A stretch of 64,000 bases of DNA from positions 1,488,001 through 1,552,000 of the forward strand of contig CAWDNZ010000004.1 of NCBI GenBank assembly GCA_963803845.1, read 5' to 3'. Positions 41,504 to 49,861 of this stretch are shown here, one piece after another. Source of the stretch: JABDIY01 sp963803845. Its GTDB lineage: Bacteria > Actinomycetota > Acidimicrobiia > Acidimicrobiales > SZUA-35. The notes beneath the pieces were generated by a model. The model saw nothing but the letters and a program-made list of their open reading frames with translations. It made no database searches and was not told where the DNA came from. Within the stretch, counting starts at the first letter, position 1; the number at the start of each line of letters is the position of its first letter. The position numbers and the translations under genes are program-made.

Positions 41504-43189
41504 TCACCCTGCCGATTTGTAGTTGAGCCGGTGTGGCAAGGCCGCTTCGCCGAACTGCTCCTCCCGGAACGTTTCGTATTCGGAGAAATTGCCTTCAAAC
41601 CAGCGGACTTGGCTGTTGCCCTCGAAGGCGAGAATGTGAGTGGCGATTCGGTCGAGGAACCAGCGATCATGGGAGATCACCACGGCGCAACCGGCGAACC
41701 GGTCGAGTCCATCTTCTAGGGCCCTCAGGGTGTCGACATCGAGGTCGTTGGTCGGTTCGTCGAGGAGCAGAACGTTGCCGTTGTCCTTGAGCACTTTGGC
41801 GAGGTGGACCCGGTTTCGCTCCCCACCCGACAGCAGGCCGACTTCCTTTTGTTGGTCGGAACCGCGGAAGTTGAAGCTGGCCACATAGGCGCGACCGTTC
41901 ACCTCGCGTCCAGCGAGGTCGATCACCTCCTCGCCCCCAGTGATTTCCCGATAGACGGTGTTGTTCGGATCCAGGACATCTCGGCTCTGATCCACGTACG
42001 ACATTTTCACGGTGGATCCAATCGTGATCTCGCCACTGTCTGGCCCTTCTCCGTCTCCCGTGGCAGCAGCGATGAGCATCTTGAAAAGGGTGGTCTTGCC
42101 GGCTCCGTTCCCGCCGATGACGCCCACGATTCCAGCCTTCGGGAGTTTGAAGGACAGGTCTTCGATCAAGAGCTTGTCGCCGAAGGCCTTAGAGAGCTTG
42201 TCTACATCGATCACCTGGTCGCCGAGGCGAGGGCCAGACGGGATGTGGATCTGGACCTTCTCCTGAGTGGGATCGTATGCCTCTGATTCTTTCCGAAGGC
42301 TTTCATAGTTGGAGAGGCGGGCCTTGCCCTTGGCTTGTCGAGCCTTGGGAGCCATGCGAACCCATTCGAGTTCGCGCGCCAGCGTTCGTTTCTTGGCGGC
42401 CTGGGAGCGTTGTTCTGAGTCCAGGCGTTCCTGTTTCTGTTCTAGCCACGAGGAGTAATTTCCTTCGAAGGGGATGCCTTTGCCACGGTCCAGTTCGAGA
42501 ATCCATTTCGCAACGTTGTCCAAGAAATAGCGGTCGTGAGTGATGGCAACCACAGTGCCCGGATACGAGTCGAGGCGCTTCTCCAGCCAATGAACACTCT
42601 CGGCATCGAGGTGGTTGGTCGGTTCGTCGAGCAACAATAAGTCCGGTTGGTTCAGCAAGAGCCGACAGAGCGCAACCCGACGTTTCTCGCCGCCGGACAG
42701 ATGTACCACGGATTCCTCAGGTGCGGGGAGACGCAAAGCGTCCATGGCGATCTCGATCGTGCGCTGGAGATCCCATCCCTGAGCCGCCTCAATCTTTGCC
42801 TCGAGGTCGGCCTGGGTTGCGCCCAATTTTTCATAGTCGGCATCTGGATCGGCCCATTGCTCCATCAGCGTCTCATAATCAGCGAGGAGCTTGACAGTTG
42901 CACCGGCGCCATCCATCACATTGCCGCGTACGTCCTTGGAAGCGTCGAGGCTCGGCTCCTGTTCGAGGTAGCCAACCGTGAATCCGGGAGTGAGCCGCGC
43001 CTCGCCGGAATAGCCGTCGTCGAGGCCTGCCATGATCCGCAGCAGCGATGACTTGCCCGACCCGTTCGATCCGAGGACCCCGATCTTGGCCCCGGGAAAA
43101 AAGGAAAGGCTGATGTTCTCGAGGACTTGGCGATCCGGGGGATAGTACCGGCCCACCTTGTGCATCGAGTATATGTACTGTGCCGACAT
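41504..43189 (-). CDS. ettA: ABC-F ATPase EttA (energy-dependent translational throttle)
   Basis: 561 residues, with two ABC domains and no membrane segments. N-terminal MSAQYIYSMHKVGRYYPPDR is typical of EttA. First Walker A GSNGSGKSSLL, signature LSGGEKRRVALCRLLL; second Walker A GGNGAGKTTLF, signature LSGGERNRVHLAKVL; arm and linker helices lie between. It binds the ribosomal E site and couples translation initiation to the ATP/ADP ratio. The in-frame start at 43228 was rejected because MSAQ matches family N-termini. Confidence 0.93.
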   Translation of the reverse strand: MSAQYIYSMHKVGRYYPPDRQVLENISLSFFPGAKIGVLGSNGSGKSSLLRIMAGLDDGYSGEARLTPGFTVGYLEQEPSLDASKDVRGNVMDGAGATVKLLADYETLMEQWADPDADYEKLGATQADLEAKIEAAQGWDLQRTIEIAMDALRLPAPEESVVHLSGGEKRRVALCRLLLNQPDLLLLDEPTNHLDAESVHWLEKRLDSYPGTVVAITHDRYFLDNVAKWILELDRGKGIPFEGNYSSWLEQKQERLDSEQRSQAAKKRTLARELEWVRMAPKARQAKGKARLSNYESLRKESEAYDPTQEKVQIHIPSGPRLGDQVIDVDKLSKAFGDKLLIEDLSFKLPKAGIVGVIGGNGAGKTTLFKMLIAAATGDGEGPDSGEITIGSTVKMSYVDQSRDVLDPNNTVYREITGGEEVIDLAGREVNGRAYVASFNFRGSDQQKEVGLLSGGERNRVHLAKVLKDNGNVLLLDEPTNDLDVDTLRALEDGLDRFAGCAVVISHDRWFLDRIATHILAFEGNSQVRWFEGNFSEYETFREEQFGEAALPHRLNYKSAG

Positions 43190-43255
43190 GGCACGGATGG
43201 TATTGCCGAAGGCAGCCCCTGCCGCCACAGGGGCCCAATCGGCTTCGAAGAATCT

Positions 43256-43744
43256 CTAGCGCTTGGTGGAGCGCTTTGCAGCCTTCTTAGTGGTCCGCTT
43301 CTTTGCGGCAGCCTTCTTGGGTGCGGCTTTCTTGGCGGGTGCCTTCTTTGCTGCAGCTTTCTTGGGTGCGGCTTTCTTGGCGGGTGCCTTCTTCGCAGTA
43401 GCCTTCTTGGGTGCGGCCTTCTTGGCGGGTGCCTTCTTCGCAGCAGCCTTCTTGGGTGCGGCCTTCTTGGCGGGTGCCTTCTTCGCAGCAGCCTTCTTGG
43501 GTGCGGCCTTCTTGGCGGGTGCCTTCTTCGCAGCAGCCTTCTTGGGTGCGGCCTTCTTGGCGGGTGCCTTCTTCGCAGCAGCCTTCCTGGGTGCGGCCTT
43601 CTTGGCGGGTGCCTTCTTCGCAGCAGCTTTCTTGGCCGGAGCTTTCGTCGCTGCTTTCTTCGCTGTTGTCTTCTTGGCCACGGTCTTCTTGACCGCAGCT
43701 TTCTTGGTGGTCCGCTTCTTCGCAGCCTTCTTGGGTGTTGCCAT
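43256..43744 (-). CDS. Histone H1-like Lys/Ala-rich DNA-binding protein (probable separate gene)
   Basis: From ATG 43744 (MATPKKAAKKRTTKKAAVKK) about 162 residues consist almost only of Lys, Ala and Pro, arranged in 15-residue repeats (KKAPAKKAAPKKAAA), ending KKAAKRSTKR. It resembles histone H1-like/HU C-tail proteins that compact DNA. AGGAG lies 10 nt before the ATG, which argues for independent translation even though the upstream frame is open. Confidence 0.7.
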   Translation of the reverse strand: MATPKKAAKKRTTKKAAVKKTVAKKTTAKKAATKAPAKKAAAKKAPAKKAAPRKAAAKKAPAKKAAPKKAAAKKAPAKKAAPKKAAAKKAPAKKAAPKKAAAKKAPAKKAAPKKATAKKAPAKKAAPKKAAAKKAPAKKAAPKKAAAKKRTTKKAAKRSTKR

Positions 43745-44842
43745 AATTGATTCGCTCCTACGGGGCGTGTTGCTAATCGACCTGCCATTTGGCAAGGACG
43801 AGGGTTTCTGCTGATCACTGCGATCTGCCCGAGGGAGCACGCGGATCAGCGAAACGTTGATCCCTCGTCGTTGGGCGTCAAGAGACTCCACTTTTGCCTC
43901 CACCAGTTGACCCTTGGACACGACGTCCCGGGCCTTGGTGGGGGGTGGATCTCCCATCGCCTTGCTTGGCAGATAACACTGGGCGGTTGCTACTCGCAGA
44001 TAGCAACCGTGACTTGAGAATCGCTCCACTTCGCCCTGGATGGTGTCACCCAGGGAGTGAGCGCTCACGAAGCTCATGAACTCCGTGACATCGTTGAGAT
44101 GATTCGACTCTTTCGACTTCGTTGATTTCTTCGCCTCTGTGCCGCTTGCCTTGGTCCCGTTCGACTTGGCGCTGGTTGCCTCGGCATCCCGACGTTTCTC
44201 GGCACCTCTGCGCCGGCGGTTCGCAGGAGGTTTCGATGGAACAGGCATCGGTCCGTCTGCGGCCACTTCCTTCGACCCCGTTTGGCTCTTCTGTGTCGAG
44301 GAAGCTGCTTTCCGTTTGCTGCTGGACTTCTTTGCGGCCGTCTTCGTTGTCTTCTTTTCCGATTTGTCAGATTTGTCCGATTTGGCCTCACGGATTGACT
44401 GACGACTCTTGGCCCCTCGCACCGGCCCGCGAAGGGAGAACACCCAGCCAACGTTCGGAACCGGTTTTCCTCCGAGGAGGCGACCGTCTTCATTGAGCAA
44501 CCATTCGTGCTCGCCGTGGAATTCTTGGAATGAGTCGTTGGAAAGAACAACTGCGTCCACCTGGGCGGCAACTTGCAGGATGAAAGCGTCGCCCCGCCCA
44601 ACCACACCGGCGGGCGGAGTCACTATTGTGCCGTCCAGCGTTCGGCGCTCGAACTCTTCTATCTCAGAGGCGTCGATCCGACGAGGAAACGTCGCATCTA
44701 CGATTACCGTCACGGGGCCGTAACCCTGTTTGGAGACAGCCGAGACCGCCTCGTCCAATTGGGCGAGACTTGGATTGGTTCGACCCTCCGTTGCAATGTT
44801 GGAGCCGTCGACCACAAGGTGTTTGGTGGAGGTTGAGGTCAT
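43256..44842 (-). CDS. NYN/PIN-like RNase + S1 RNA-binding protein, open into a histone H1-like tail
   Basis: One continuous frame. Residues 1-150 are a NYN/Zc3h12a-like nuclease domain (HLVVDGSNIATEGR, VTVIVDATFPRRID, GRGDAFILQVAAQVDAVVLSND with acidic catalytic residues). A Lys/Ser-rich linker follows, then an S1 domain near residues 265-340 (GDTIQGEVERFSSHGCYLRV, GINVSLIRVL). The frame then runs into the AAKKAPAKK-type tail. Inserting one A in the AAA at 43805-43807 (T3 on plus) would instead end this protein with ...QQKTLVLAKWQVD-stop, just ahead of a good ribosome-binding site for the tail gene. The fusion may therefore be a base-calling artefact. ATG 44887 is an alternative start. Confidence 0.72.
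   Translation of the reverse strand: MTSTSTKHLVVDGSNIATEGRTNPSLAQLDEAVSAVSKQGYGPVTVIVDATFPRRIDASEIEEFERRTLDGTIVTPPAGVVGRGDAFILQVAAQVDAVVLSNDSFQEFHGEHEWLLNEDGRLLGGKPVPNVGWVFSLRGPVRGAKSRQSIREAKSDKSDKSEKKTTKTAAKKSSSKRKAASSTQKSQTGSKEVAADGPMPVPSKPPANRRRRGAEKRRDAEATSAKSNGTKASGTEAKKSTKSKESNHLNDVTEFMSFVSAHSLGDTIQGEVERFSSHGCYLRVATAQCYLPSKAMGDPPPTKARDVVSKGQLVEAKVESLDAQRRGINVSLIRVLPRADRSDQQKPSSLPNGRSISNTPRRSESIMATPKKAAKKRTTKKAAVKKTVAKKTTAKKAATKAPAKKAAAKKAPAKKAAPRKAAAKKAPAKKAAPKKAAAKKAPAKKAAPKKAAAKKAPAKKAAPKKAAAKKAPAKKAAPKKATAKKAPAKKAAPKKAAAKKAPAKKAAPKKAAAKKRTTKKAAKRSTKR
43306..43640 (-). repeat. 45-bp tandem repeats in the histone H1-like tail
   Basis: About seven units of a 45-bp sequence (15 codons) lie head to tail with few substitutions. 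All changes keep the frame and the Lys/Ala/Pro pattern. The array can expand or shrink by slippage without frameshift. Confidence 0.85.
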
Positions 44843-44975
44843 GCGGGTTACTAGTGAATCACCGAAGTCTTCTAATTGCTTCGGCATCTTTCGACTGGTC
44901 CTAACCTTTCGCGCTTGATCTCTTCTGCGTTGTTTGACTTTGGTTCGGTTGTCGATGTGCCGGCTTTGATCGCAT

Positions 44976-45006
44976 TTGCGAAATAACGGCGCGAACACGT
45001 TATACC
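44976..45006 (+). promoter_or_regulatory. Candidate sigma-70-type promoter (TTGCGA / TATACC)
   Basis: TTGCGA at 44976-44981 and TATACC at 45001-45006 (spacing 19, or 18 using TTATAC). It points at the small frame at 45023. Confidence 0.35.
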
Positions 45007-45022
45007 TACTGGGTTTCTGCGG

Positions 45023-45178
45023 ATGGTGGACTCAACGAACTCCGACGACAATGGTTGGCTGATAGTAGAACGCAATGCCATAGATCACGCGGAGTCCCAA
45101 GCCGAATTTGCAAAAAGAATCTGTTCGCATTGGCTCGGAGATTCGTTGCGCCGAGCTGATTGGGCTCCTCAATGGTGA
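45023..45178 (+). CDS. Possible small protein (51 aa)
   Basis: ATG 45023 opens a frame MVDSTNSDDNGWLIVERNAI, continuing with EFAKRICSHWLGDSLRRADW. It is mixed-charge with plausible composition and a promoter-like sequence just upstream, but no Shine-Dalgarno and no recognised family. The following 150 bp before the stress promoter at 45329 show nothing. Confidence 0.3.
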   Translation: MVDSTNSDDNGWLIVERNAIDHAESQAEFAKRICSHWLGDSLRRADWAPQW

Positions 45179-45328
45179 CGTTCGCTCCAAGACGGTCGGG
45201 ACTTTTGCGCTCCATCCCGCCTCGGCAATCGACTCGCCCGCGTTGTGAATAGCGGTTTGTCGGGAGGACGGTTTCGGTCCCGACCTCGCAAATGCGCTTT
45301 CGAATTCTGATCGTGTTGTCAGTCTCTG

Positions 45329-45353
45329 GTTTAGTCGAGAGCTCTGCGGGTAC
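45329..45353 (+). promoter_or_regulatory. SigF/SigB-type stress promoter of the DUF6131 gene
   Basis: GTTT-N15-GGGTAC, matching the SigB/SigF-family consensus (GTTT-N14-16-GGGTA). Transcription should start near 45360, 27 nt before the GTG at 45387. Confidence 0.65.
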
Positions 45354-45386
45354 GACGGAGTTGACCACACTAGCAAAGGAGCAACT

Positions 45387-45539
45387 GTGATCGTTCTAGG
45401 AGTACTACTGCTGATTCTGGGTGTCGTCCTCGACATCTCCATCCTCTACACGCTGGGAGTCATCCTGGCGGTGGTGGGCGTTGCGCTGGCGATTCTTGGA
45501 GGGGTCGGCCGACCATTGGGCCGTCGCCACTATTTCTAG
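45387..45539 (+). CDS. DUF6131-type small membrane protein (50 aa)
   Basis: Two hydrophobic helices in 50 residues (MIVLGVLLLILGVVLDISIL, then YTLGVILAVVGVALAILGGVG) and an Arg/His/Tyr/Phe tail (GRRHYF). This is the pattern of the DUF6131 actinobacterial family. AAGGAG at 45376-45381 is 5 nt before the GTG. It has its own stress-type promoter and terminator, so it is a one-gene unit. Confidence 0.75.
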   Translation: MIVLGVLLLILGVVLDISILYTLGVILAVVGVALAILGGVGRPLGRRHYF

Positions 45540-45584
45540 CCGTTCATTACTGGCCACGGCATAGCCGCGATTTTCAAAACAGAT

Positions 45585-45624
45585 GCTGAGGCGCACCCTC
45601 GACGGGTGCGTCTCAGCCCGTTTT
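45585..45624 (+). terminator. Rho-independent terminator after DUF6131
   Basis: 14-bp stem (GCTGAGGCGCACCC / GGGTGCGTCTCAGC, one G-U) with TCGAC loop, then CCGTTTT. Confidence 0.8.
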
Positions 45625-45643
45625 GCGACCGCGTTCAGACGAT

Positions 45644-45668
45644 GTTTAGGTTCACCCAGCGTGGGCAG
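45644..45668 (+). promoter_or_regulatory. SigF/SigB-type stress promoter of the DUF6458 gene
   Basis: GTTT-N15-GGGCAG, about 57 nt upstream of ATG 45725. Confidence 0.55.
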
Positions 45669-45724
45669 AACTTGACCGAACGTAACAGCGAGCTCCGAAG
45701 GGGAGCGTACGAAAGGCAAATGGA

Positions 45725-45943
45725 ATGAGAACATCAGGAATCGGTGGGTCGCTTGCACTTCTGGCGTTGGGGGCAATTCTCTTCTTTGCCGTGACGGTAG
45801 AGACCTCAGGCTTCAACATCAATACTGCAGGAATCATCATGATGATCGTGGGAGCGATCGGACTGGTCGCCACCATCGCGATGGGAACAACCCGAGAACA
45901 CACCGTGGTGGAGAAGGACCGCAGCGTCGTAGTGGACTCCTAG
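45725..45943 (+). CDS. DUF6458-type membrane protein (72 aa)
   Basis: Two membrane helices (GGSLALLALGAILFFAVTVE and IIMMIVGAIGLVATIAMGT) joined by a short loop, with a charged tail (TREHTVVEKDRSVVVDS). The MRTSGIGGSL start and layout match DUF6458. A weak SD (AAAGG) lies upstream. A GATGGCGGG/CCCGCCATC hairpin follows at 45967-45993, without a U-tract. Function unknown; its promoter places it in the stress group. Confidence 0.72.
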   Translation: MRTSGIGGSLALLALGAILFFAVTVETSGFNINTAGIIMMIVGAIGLVATIAMGTTREHTVVEKDRSVVVDS

Positions 45944-46025
45944 GTCCGAGGTCGCTGCAGCACTTTGATGGCGGGTCCTTTGGTCCCGCCATCGCTGTAG
46001 CAAAGCGACGTTGTGCGAGACGATC

Positions 46026-47423
46026 TCAGGGGTGCTCCGGCCTCTTCGCAAGGATCGGCTCTACGATCGCCCGCAGTCTGCGCCGGTCTTCCACCGTTGG
46101 CAGCTGCTCAATCTCAGAAGTTGCCAGTGCGATCTGTTTCCACAACGCTTCCATCCCTGAGCGCTGCTCGGAATCCGGATCGACCCGCTTTACTTCCTGA
46201 ATGATTGAGTGAATCGTTTGAACGAGCGTACTGAGAACTCGATGGTCGGTTCGGCCGTAGCGGCGAATCGGTTCGAAGGCGAGATCTACGTATTCGCCAA
46301 GTTGAGCCTCGGCGGGTCGCAAAACTGTTCGGCGGTCGGCTTCGTAGCGTCGCGGCCCCAATTTGTGCCTGAACAGCTCTGTGACAACCGCTCCAACGCG
46401 CACGATGATCTCCACCGCTGTATTGGGGTCGTTCACGCCCGGCGATAACGCTTTCAGTGCCATATCGTTGAACTGCACGAACCCAAAACCGATGTCTTGT
46501 TGAGTGGAACGCTCGTCTTCAATTCGAATGATCTCGTGCAAGCTCGCTACAACACTATTGAACTCCTCCTCTTGGCACGGCCATACATGTGCCAGCGGCG
46601 TTCCTTCAACCACGTAGGTGCCAATGGCCGCCGTGATGAGGGCCGTGGATCCCTCCGGAATGACCTCGGTGACCCGGGTTGCCTGAAACCCTGTAACCCA
46701 GCCAGTTCGCGGGGCCAGAAGTGTCCGAGCGCTCGAGGGTGGCTCGATTGATACGTCAACATCGCCCAGTTGTGGGGCGGGGGTGCGGCCGGGAGCATCG
46801 ATGAGGACGGGGGATTCTTCGTGGGACTCACGACGTACGAGTTGGTCACGAATAACCGCGATCGTTCGATCCATGATTCCATCAGCGACCGTTCCAACCC
46901 GGAGGCCCTTGGCCGTATGGTCGATTGAGGCAAGCACCGCCATCAGAGCGGTAATGGCCAACAGCAGCGCCACGGAAATCGAAACCTGGGGGATGAAGGC
47001 GCTTTCATCAGCAGGGGAGTTGCTCACCTCACGAAGCACGAAGAGGGAAAATGAAAACGTCCCTACCACGGTCCCCATCACGATCTGTTGGAACCGGTCA
47101 CCGAGAAATCCGTGTAGTACGCGAGGGGAGAATTGGCTTGCAGCGAGTTGGACGGCGACGAGTGTCAATGAGAATACGACGGATGCTGCGGTGATCGTCC
47201 CTCCGGCGATGGCTGCGAGAATCGCGCGAGAGCTCTCCACGGTCGTCTGGAAAAAGCTGGGGAGTAAATCGTCGGCAACCGATTTGTCGATGGCAACAGT
47301 TACCTGGGACAGCAGCAGGCTTGCAAGAACCATGAGGGCTGGAATGAAGAAGAGGGACTCCGTGAATCGAAGACGGAGCGCCTGCAAGCGGAGCAAACCT
47401 CGGTCCATGAGCAGTTCACGCAT
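46026..47423 (-). CDS. DUF2254 membrane protein
   Basis: 465 residues. About four membrane helices in the first 150 residues (FFIPALMVLASLLLSQVTVAI, ILAAIAGGTITAASVVFSLT, VVGTFSFSLFVLREV, VSISVALLLAITALMAVLA), with LTLVAVQLAASQFSPRVL as the DUF2254 signature. A large cytosolic domain follows, with DIGFGFVQFNDMALKALSPGVNDPNTA. It starts 9 bp after the small acidic gene at 47433 and probably shares its stress promoter. Function unknown. Confidence 0.85.
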   Translation of the reverse strand: MRELLMDRGLLRLQALRLRFTESLFFIPALMVLASLLLSQVTVAIDKSVADDLLPSFFQTTVESSRAILAAIAGGTITAASVVFSLTLVAVQLAASQFSPRVLHGFLGDRFQQIVMGTVVGTFSFSLFVLREVSNSPADESAFIPQVSISVALLLAITALMAVLASIDHTAKGLRVGTVADGIMDRTIAVIRDQLVRRESHEESPVLIDAPGRTPAPQLGDVDVSIEPPSSARTLLAPRTGWVTGFQATRVTEVIPEGSTALITAAIGTYVVEGTPLAHVWPCQEEEFNSVVASLHEIIRIEDERSTQQDIGFGFVQFNDMALKALSPGVNDPNTAVEIIVRVGAVVTELFRHKLGPRRYEADRRTVLRPAEAQLGEYVDLAFEPIRRYGRTDHRVLSTLVQTIHSIIQEVKRVDPDSEQRSGMEALWKQIALATSEIEQLPTVEDRRRLRAIVEPILAKRPEHP

Positions 47424-47432
47424 TATGCGATG

Positions 47433-47639
47433 CTATGCCGTTCCTTTGGCGCTGCTGATTGGGGCTTCGGGATCTATCTTCGAATTTGGCATCTCAGGGT
47501 CCAGGAGACTCCCTGGGAGATTGTCCGGCGAGTCATCAAGTGACCCCAGCTGTCCAAGTGGAACGGACTCATCTGAGCCGAGATCTATGTGATCGTCTCG
47601 CTCGTCGCCTTCTCGGGTGTGTCGCTCATCCTTGGCCAT
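47433..47639 (-). CDS. Small acidic hydrophilic protein (68 aa)
   Basis: MAKDERHTREGDERDDHIDL and so on: strongly charged, Asp/Ser/Pro-rich, no hydrophobic core, probably disordered. The promoter at 47650-47674 would start transcription about 4 nt before ATG 47639. DUF2254 follows at once. No family recognised. Confidence 0.55.
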   Translation of the reverse strand: MAKDERHTREGDERDDHIDLGSDESVPLGQLGSLDDSPDNLPGSLLDPEMPNSKIDPEAPISSAKGTA

Positions 47640-47649
47640 ACTTCTGGTT

Positions 47650-47674
47650 CTACCCACCACATTCTTTTACAAAC
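47650..47674 (-). promoter_or_regulatory. SigF/SigB-type promoter (minus half of a divergent pair)
   Basis: Minus strand GTTT-N15-GGGTAG. Its -35 lies one base from the -35 of the plus-strand promoter at 47676, forming AAACgGTTT between them. Confidence 0.65.
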
Positions 47675-47675
47675 G

Positions 47676-47700
47676 GTTTGATCCTCTGTCCTCCGGGCAC
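47676..47700 (+). promoter_or_regulatory. SigF/SigB-type promoter (plus half of a divergent pair)
   Basis: GTTT-N15-GGGCAC ending 9 nt before ATG 47710. The first 12 bases (GTTTGATCCTCT) are identical to those of the promoter at 50501. Confidence 0.6.
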
Positions 47701-47709
47701 ACCATCAGA

Positions 47710-47988
47710 ATGTCACTTCCAAACGAGACAACAAAACCGTCGCCAGCCCATGATCTATTCGAAGATCAAGAGAATCCCGTCCCAACTACTGAAGCCCTAA
47801 ACGGTGAAATCACAATGGATCCTGACGCGGAGGCACCCGCGCAGAATGCCTCTGACCATCTCGATGTCCTGGACTCGACCGCCAGCCAGAGCTCCGTGTC
47901 GTCGTCGAGCGACGGCGAGAACTCTGCTATCGATAGCAACTCTGCTATCGAGAACACCGCCATCGACGAAGCGGAAGCTGGAGACTGA
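47710..47988 (+). CDS. Acidic Ser/Asp-rich protein (92 aa) before DUF1206
   Basis: MSLPNETTKPSPAHDLFEDQ and an Asn/Ser/Asp/Glu-rich remainder with two short repeats (SAIDSNSAIE, NTAIDEAEAG). No membrane segment or fold is evident. Its TGA overlaps the DUF1206 start (ATGA), so they are coupled. Probably disordered. Confidence 0.55.
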   Translation: MSLPNETTKPSPAHDLFEDQENPVPTTEALNGEITMDPDAEAPAQNASDHLDVLDSTASQSSVSSSSDGENSAIDSNSAIENTAIDEAEAGD

Positions 47989-48827
47989 TGACCGCAGAGT
48001 CTGCGGCCGAGATTCTGCCCGTTGACGAAGACTGGGCCTCCAATGTTGCGCCCTTGGCGAGGCTCGGTTGGGCAGCTCGGGGTGTCAGCTACGTGATCTC
48101 TGGTGGAATCGCAGTGGCGCTGGCCGCCGGCCTCTTTACGCAGGACGCAGATCAAAAGGGGGCGCTTCGGCTCGTTGCCGACGCAACCGGGGGATCGGTT
48201 CTGCTGGTTCTGCTGGGGGTTGGTCTCGCTTTGTTCGCACTCTGGGAGGCAACCTACCTCCTCGTAATGCGAGGCCTGGACGTCCTCACATGGCTGGATC
48301 GTGTCGGCAAGCTCATCGGAATTTTCTTCTATGGCTCGCTCGCTGTCACGGCCGTTCGTTTGGCCCTACTCAGCTCGTCCTCAGACGCCAAGTGGACGGT
48401 CGAGCGATTGTCAGCGATCGCCCTTCAGTATCCATTGGGCAGAGTGGCGTTGGCACTTGCTGGTGGCGTGGTTGGAGCCATTGCGATTCGGCGGGGACGA
48501 CGCACGTTCACGGGCGACTATTCCGACGACCTGAAGCTCGAATCGGCCGGTGAAACCGAGGGGCGCCTGATCGACGGCCTGGGCCGCGCTGGTGAGTTCG
48601 GGCGATCGCTCTCCTTTATCCTCATCGCTGCTTTTCTCATTATTGCCGGTTGGCAGGGGCAGGCGACCGAGGCCGGAGGACTGGACAGCACCCTTCGGCA
48701 GACTACGCAGACAACTGGCGGTCGTTTCCTGGTCGCCCTAACGGGTCTCGGCCTTGTCGCCTACGGGTTGTTTTGTGTCGCTTCGGCCCGTCACCGCAAA
48801 ATGCCCGTCGCCACCTCGAGTCAATAG
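47988..48827 (+). CDS. DUF1206 membrane protein
   Basis: 279 residues with six hydrophobic segments arranged in three pairs. The first repeat starts LARLGWAARGVSYVISGGIAVALA, and later copies include DRVGKLIGIFFYGSLAVTAV and FGRSLSFILIAAFLIIAGWQ, the repeated G-[RK]-x-x-Y/F motif of DUF1206. Function unknown. Coupled to the acidic gene and under its stress-type promoter. Confidence 0.85.
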   Translation: MTAESAAEILPVDEDWASNVAPLARLGWAARGVSYVISGGIAVALAAGLFTQDADQKGALRLVADATGGSVLLVLLGVGLALFALWEATYLLVMRGLDVLTWLDRVGKLIGIFFYGSLAVTAVRLALLSSSSDAKWTVERLSAIALQYPLGRVALALAGGVVGAIAIRRGRRTFTGDYSDDLKLESAGETEGRLIDGLGRAGEFGRSLSFILIAAFLIIAGWQGQATEAGGLDSTLRQTTQTTGGRFLVALTGLGLVAYGLFCVASARHRKMPVATSSQ

Positions 48828-48895
48828 ATTGCGAGACTGTCGAAGTCGGCGTTAGGCGAAGAGTAAAGACGGGGCATGCCGGGTAGAGCAGTGCA

Positions 48896-49843
48896 ATGCA
48901 AATGCCAAACCTCCCGACCGCACTGTTCCAGAATTCCGACGAATCGCTCGATTCTCCCTCCCAGGAGGTCGCCGACTCTGCGCGAAACATGGCCGAGGGC
49001 TTCCTTGAGGCCATCCCGCGGGTCGGTGTGGCAATCGTCATCACTCTGGTTGGATACGTGCTGTCACGGGTGATTCGGATCTTCTTGAACAGGGTGTTCC
49101 AGCGCAGCCAGACGGAGTCATTTGCTCGTGTAATGAGCAAACTTGCAAGCTGGATCATCTTCGGTGTCTTTGCCCTGGCGGCGACCGCCGCAGCATTCCC
49201 CTCGGTCAAGCCAGTGGATCTTCTTGCCGGTCTCGGGTTCTTCTCGGTGGCTGTTGGATTCGCCTTCCAGGACATCTTGGAGAACACGCTCTCCGGAGTG
49301 CTCCTCCTGATTCGCCAACCGTTCGAGTCCGGTGATCAGATCGAGGTGTCAGATCAAGCTGGGACCGTTGAGGCCATCACCATCCGGGAGACGCGGATCA
49401 AGACCTTCGACGGTCGTCTCGTTGTGATTCCTAACCGTGACGTCTACAAGAACGTAATCAAGGTCAACACGCATTTCGATGACCGTCGCGTTGATTTCAT
49501 CGCTGGTGTTGCCTACGAGAACGATGCTCGACAGGCAACGCAGGTGATCGTGGATGCGCTGAAGGGTCTGGATGGTGTCGCCTCCGAGCCGGCACCGGAA
49601 GCATTGATCAACGAGCTCGGCGTCTCAACGGTGAATATCCAGGCGCGATTCTGGTGCGGTTCCGAGCAACACGAGGTTCGTGTGATGCTCGATGAGGCGA
49701 TCAAGACCGTCAAGGAAGCGTTGGATTCAGCGGGTATCGAGATGCCGGCGGACATCGTCGCCCTACAGGCGACTCCCAGCTTCAAGGCGGCCCTACAGGG
49801 CTCGGGAGAAGTGACCCCGGGCGGGGGCGTGCGATCCGCTTGA
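48896..49843 (+). CDS. MscS-family mechanosensitive channel
   Basis: 315 residues. Three membrane helices (VGVAIVITLVGYVLSRVIRI, LASWIIFGVFALAATAAAF, and the pore helix LLAGLGFFSVAVGFAFQDIL), then the MscS beta domain (FESGDQIEVSDQAGTVEAIT, GRLVVIPNRDVYKNVI) and a C-terminal alpha/beta region. It releases solutes on osmotic downshock. GTTA-N16-GGGGCA and GGGTAG motifs lie just upstream but neither matches well. A strong hairpin ends it. Confidence 0.88.
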   Translation: MQMPNLPTALFQNSDESLDSPSQEVADSARNMAEGFLEAIPRVGVAIVITLVGYVLSRVIRIFLNRVFQRSQTESFARVMSKLASWIIFGVFALAATAAAFPSVKPVDLLAGLGFFSVAVGFAFQDILENTLSGVLLLIRQPFESGDQIEVSDQAGTVEAITIRETRIKTFDGRLVVIPNRDVYKNVIKVNTHFDDRRVDFIAGVAYENDARQATQVIVDALKGLDGVASEPAPEALINELGVSTVNIQARFWCGSEQHEVRVMLDEAIKTVKEALDSAGIEMPADIVALQATPSFKAALQGSGEVTPGGGVRSA

Positions 49844-49861
49844 AACCACGTGTGCAAACGC

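Noticed and set aside
43127..43814. Hydrophobic plus-strand frames rich in Ala/Phe/Leu opposite the histone-like tail
   Set aside because: They are the complement of the Lys/Ala repeat and not independent membrane proteins.
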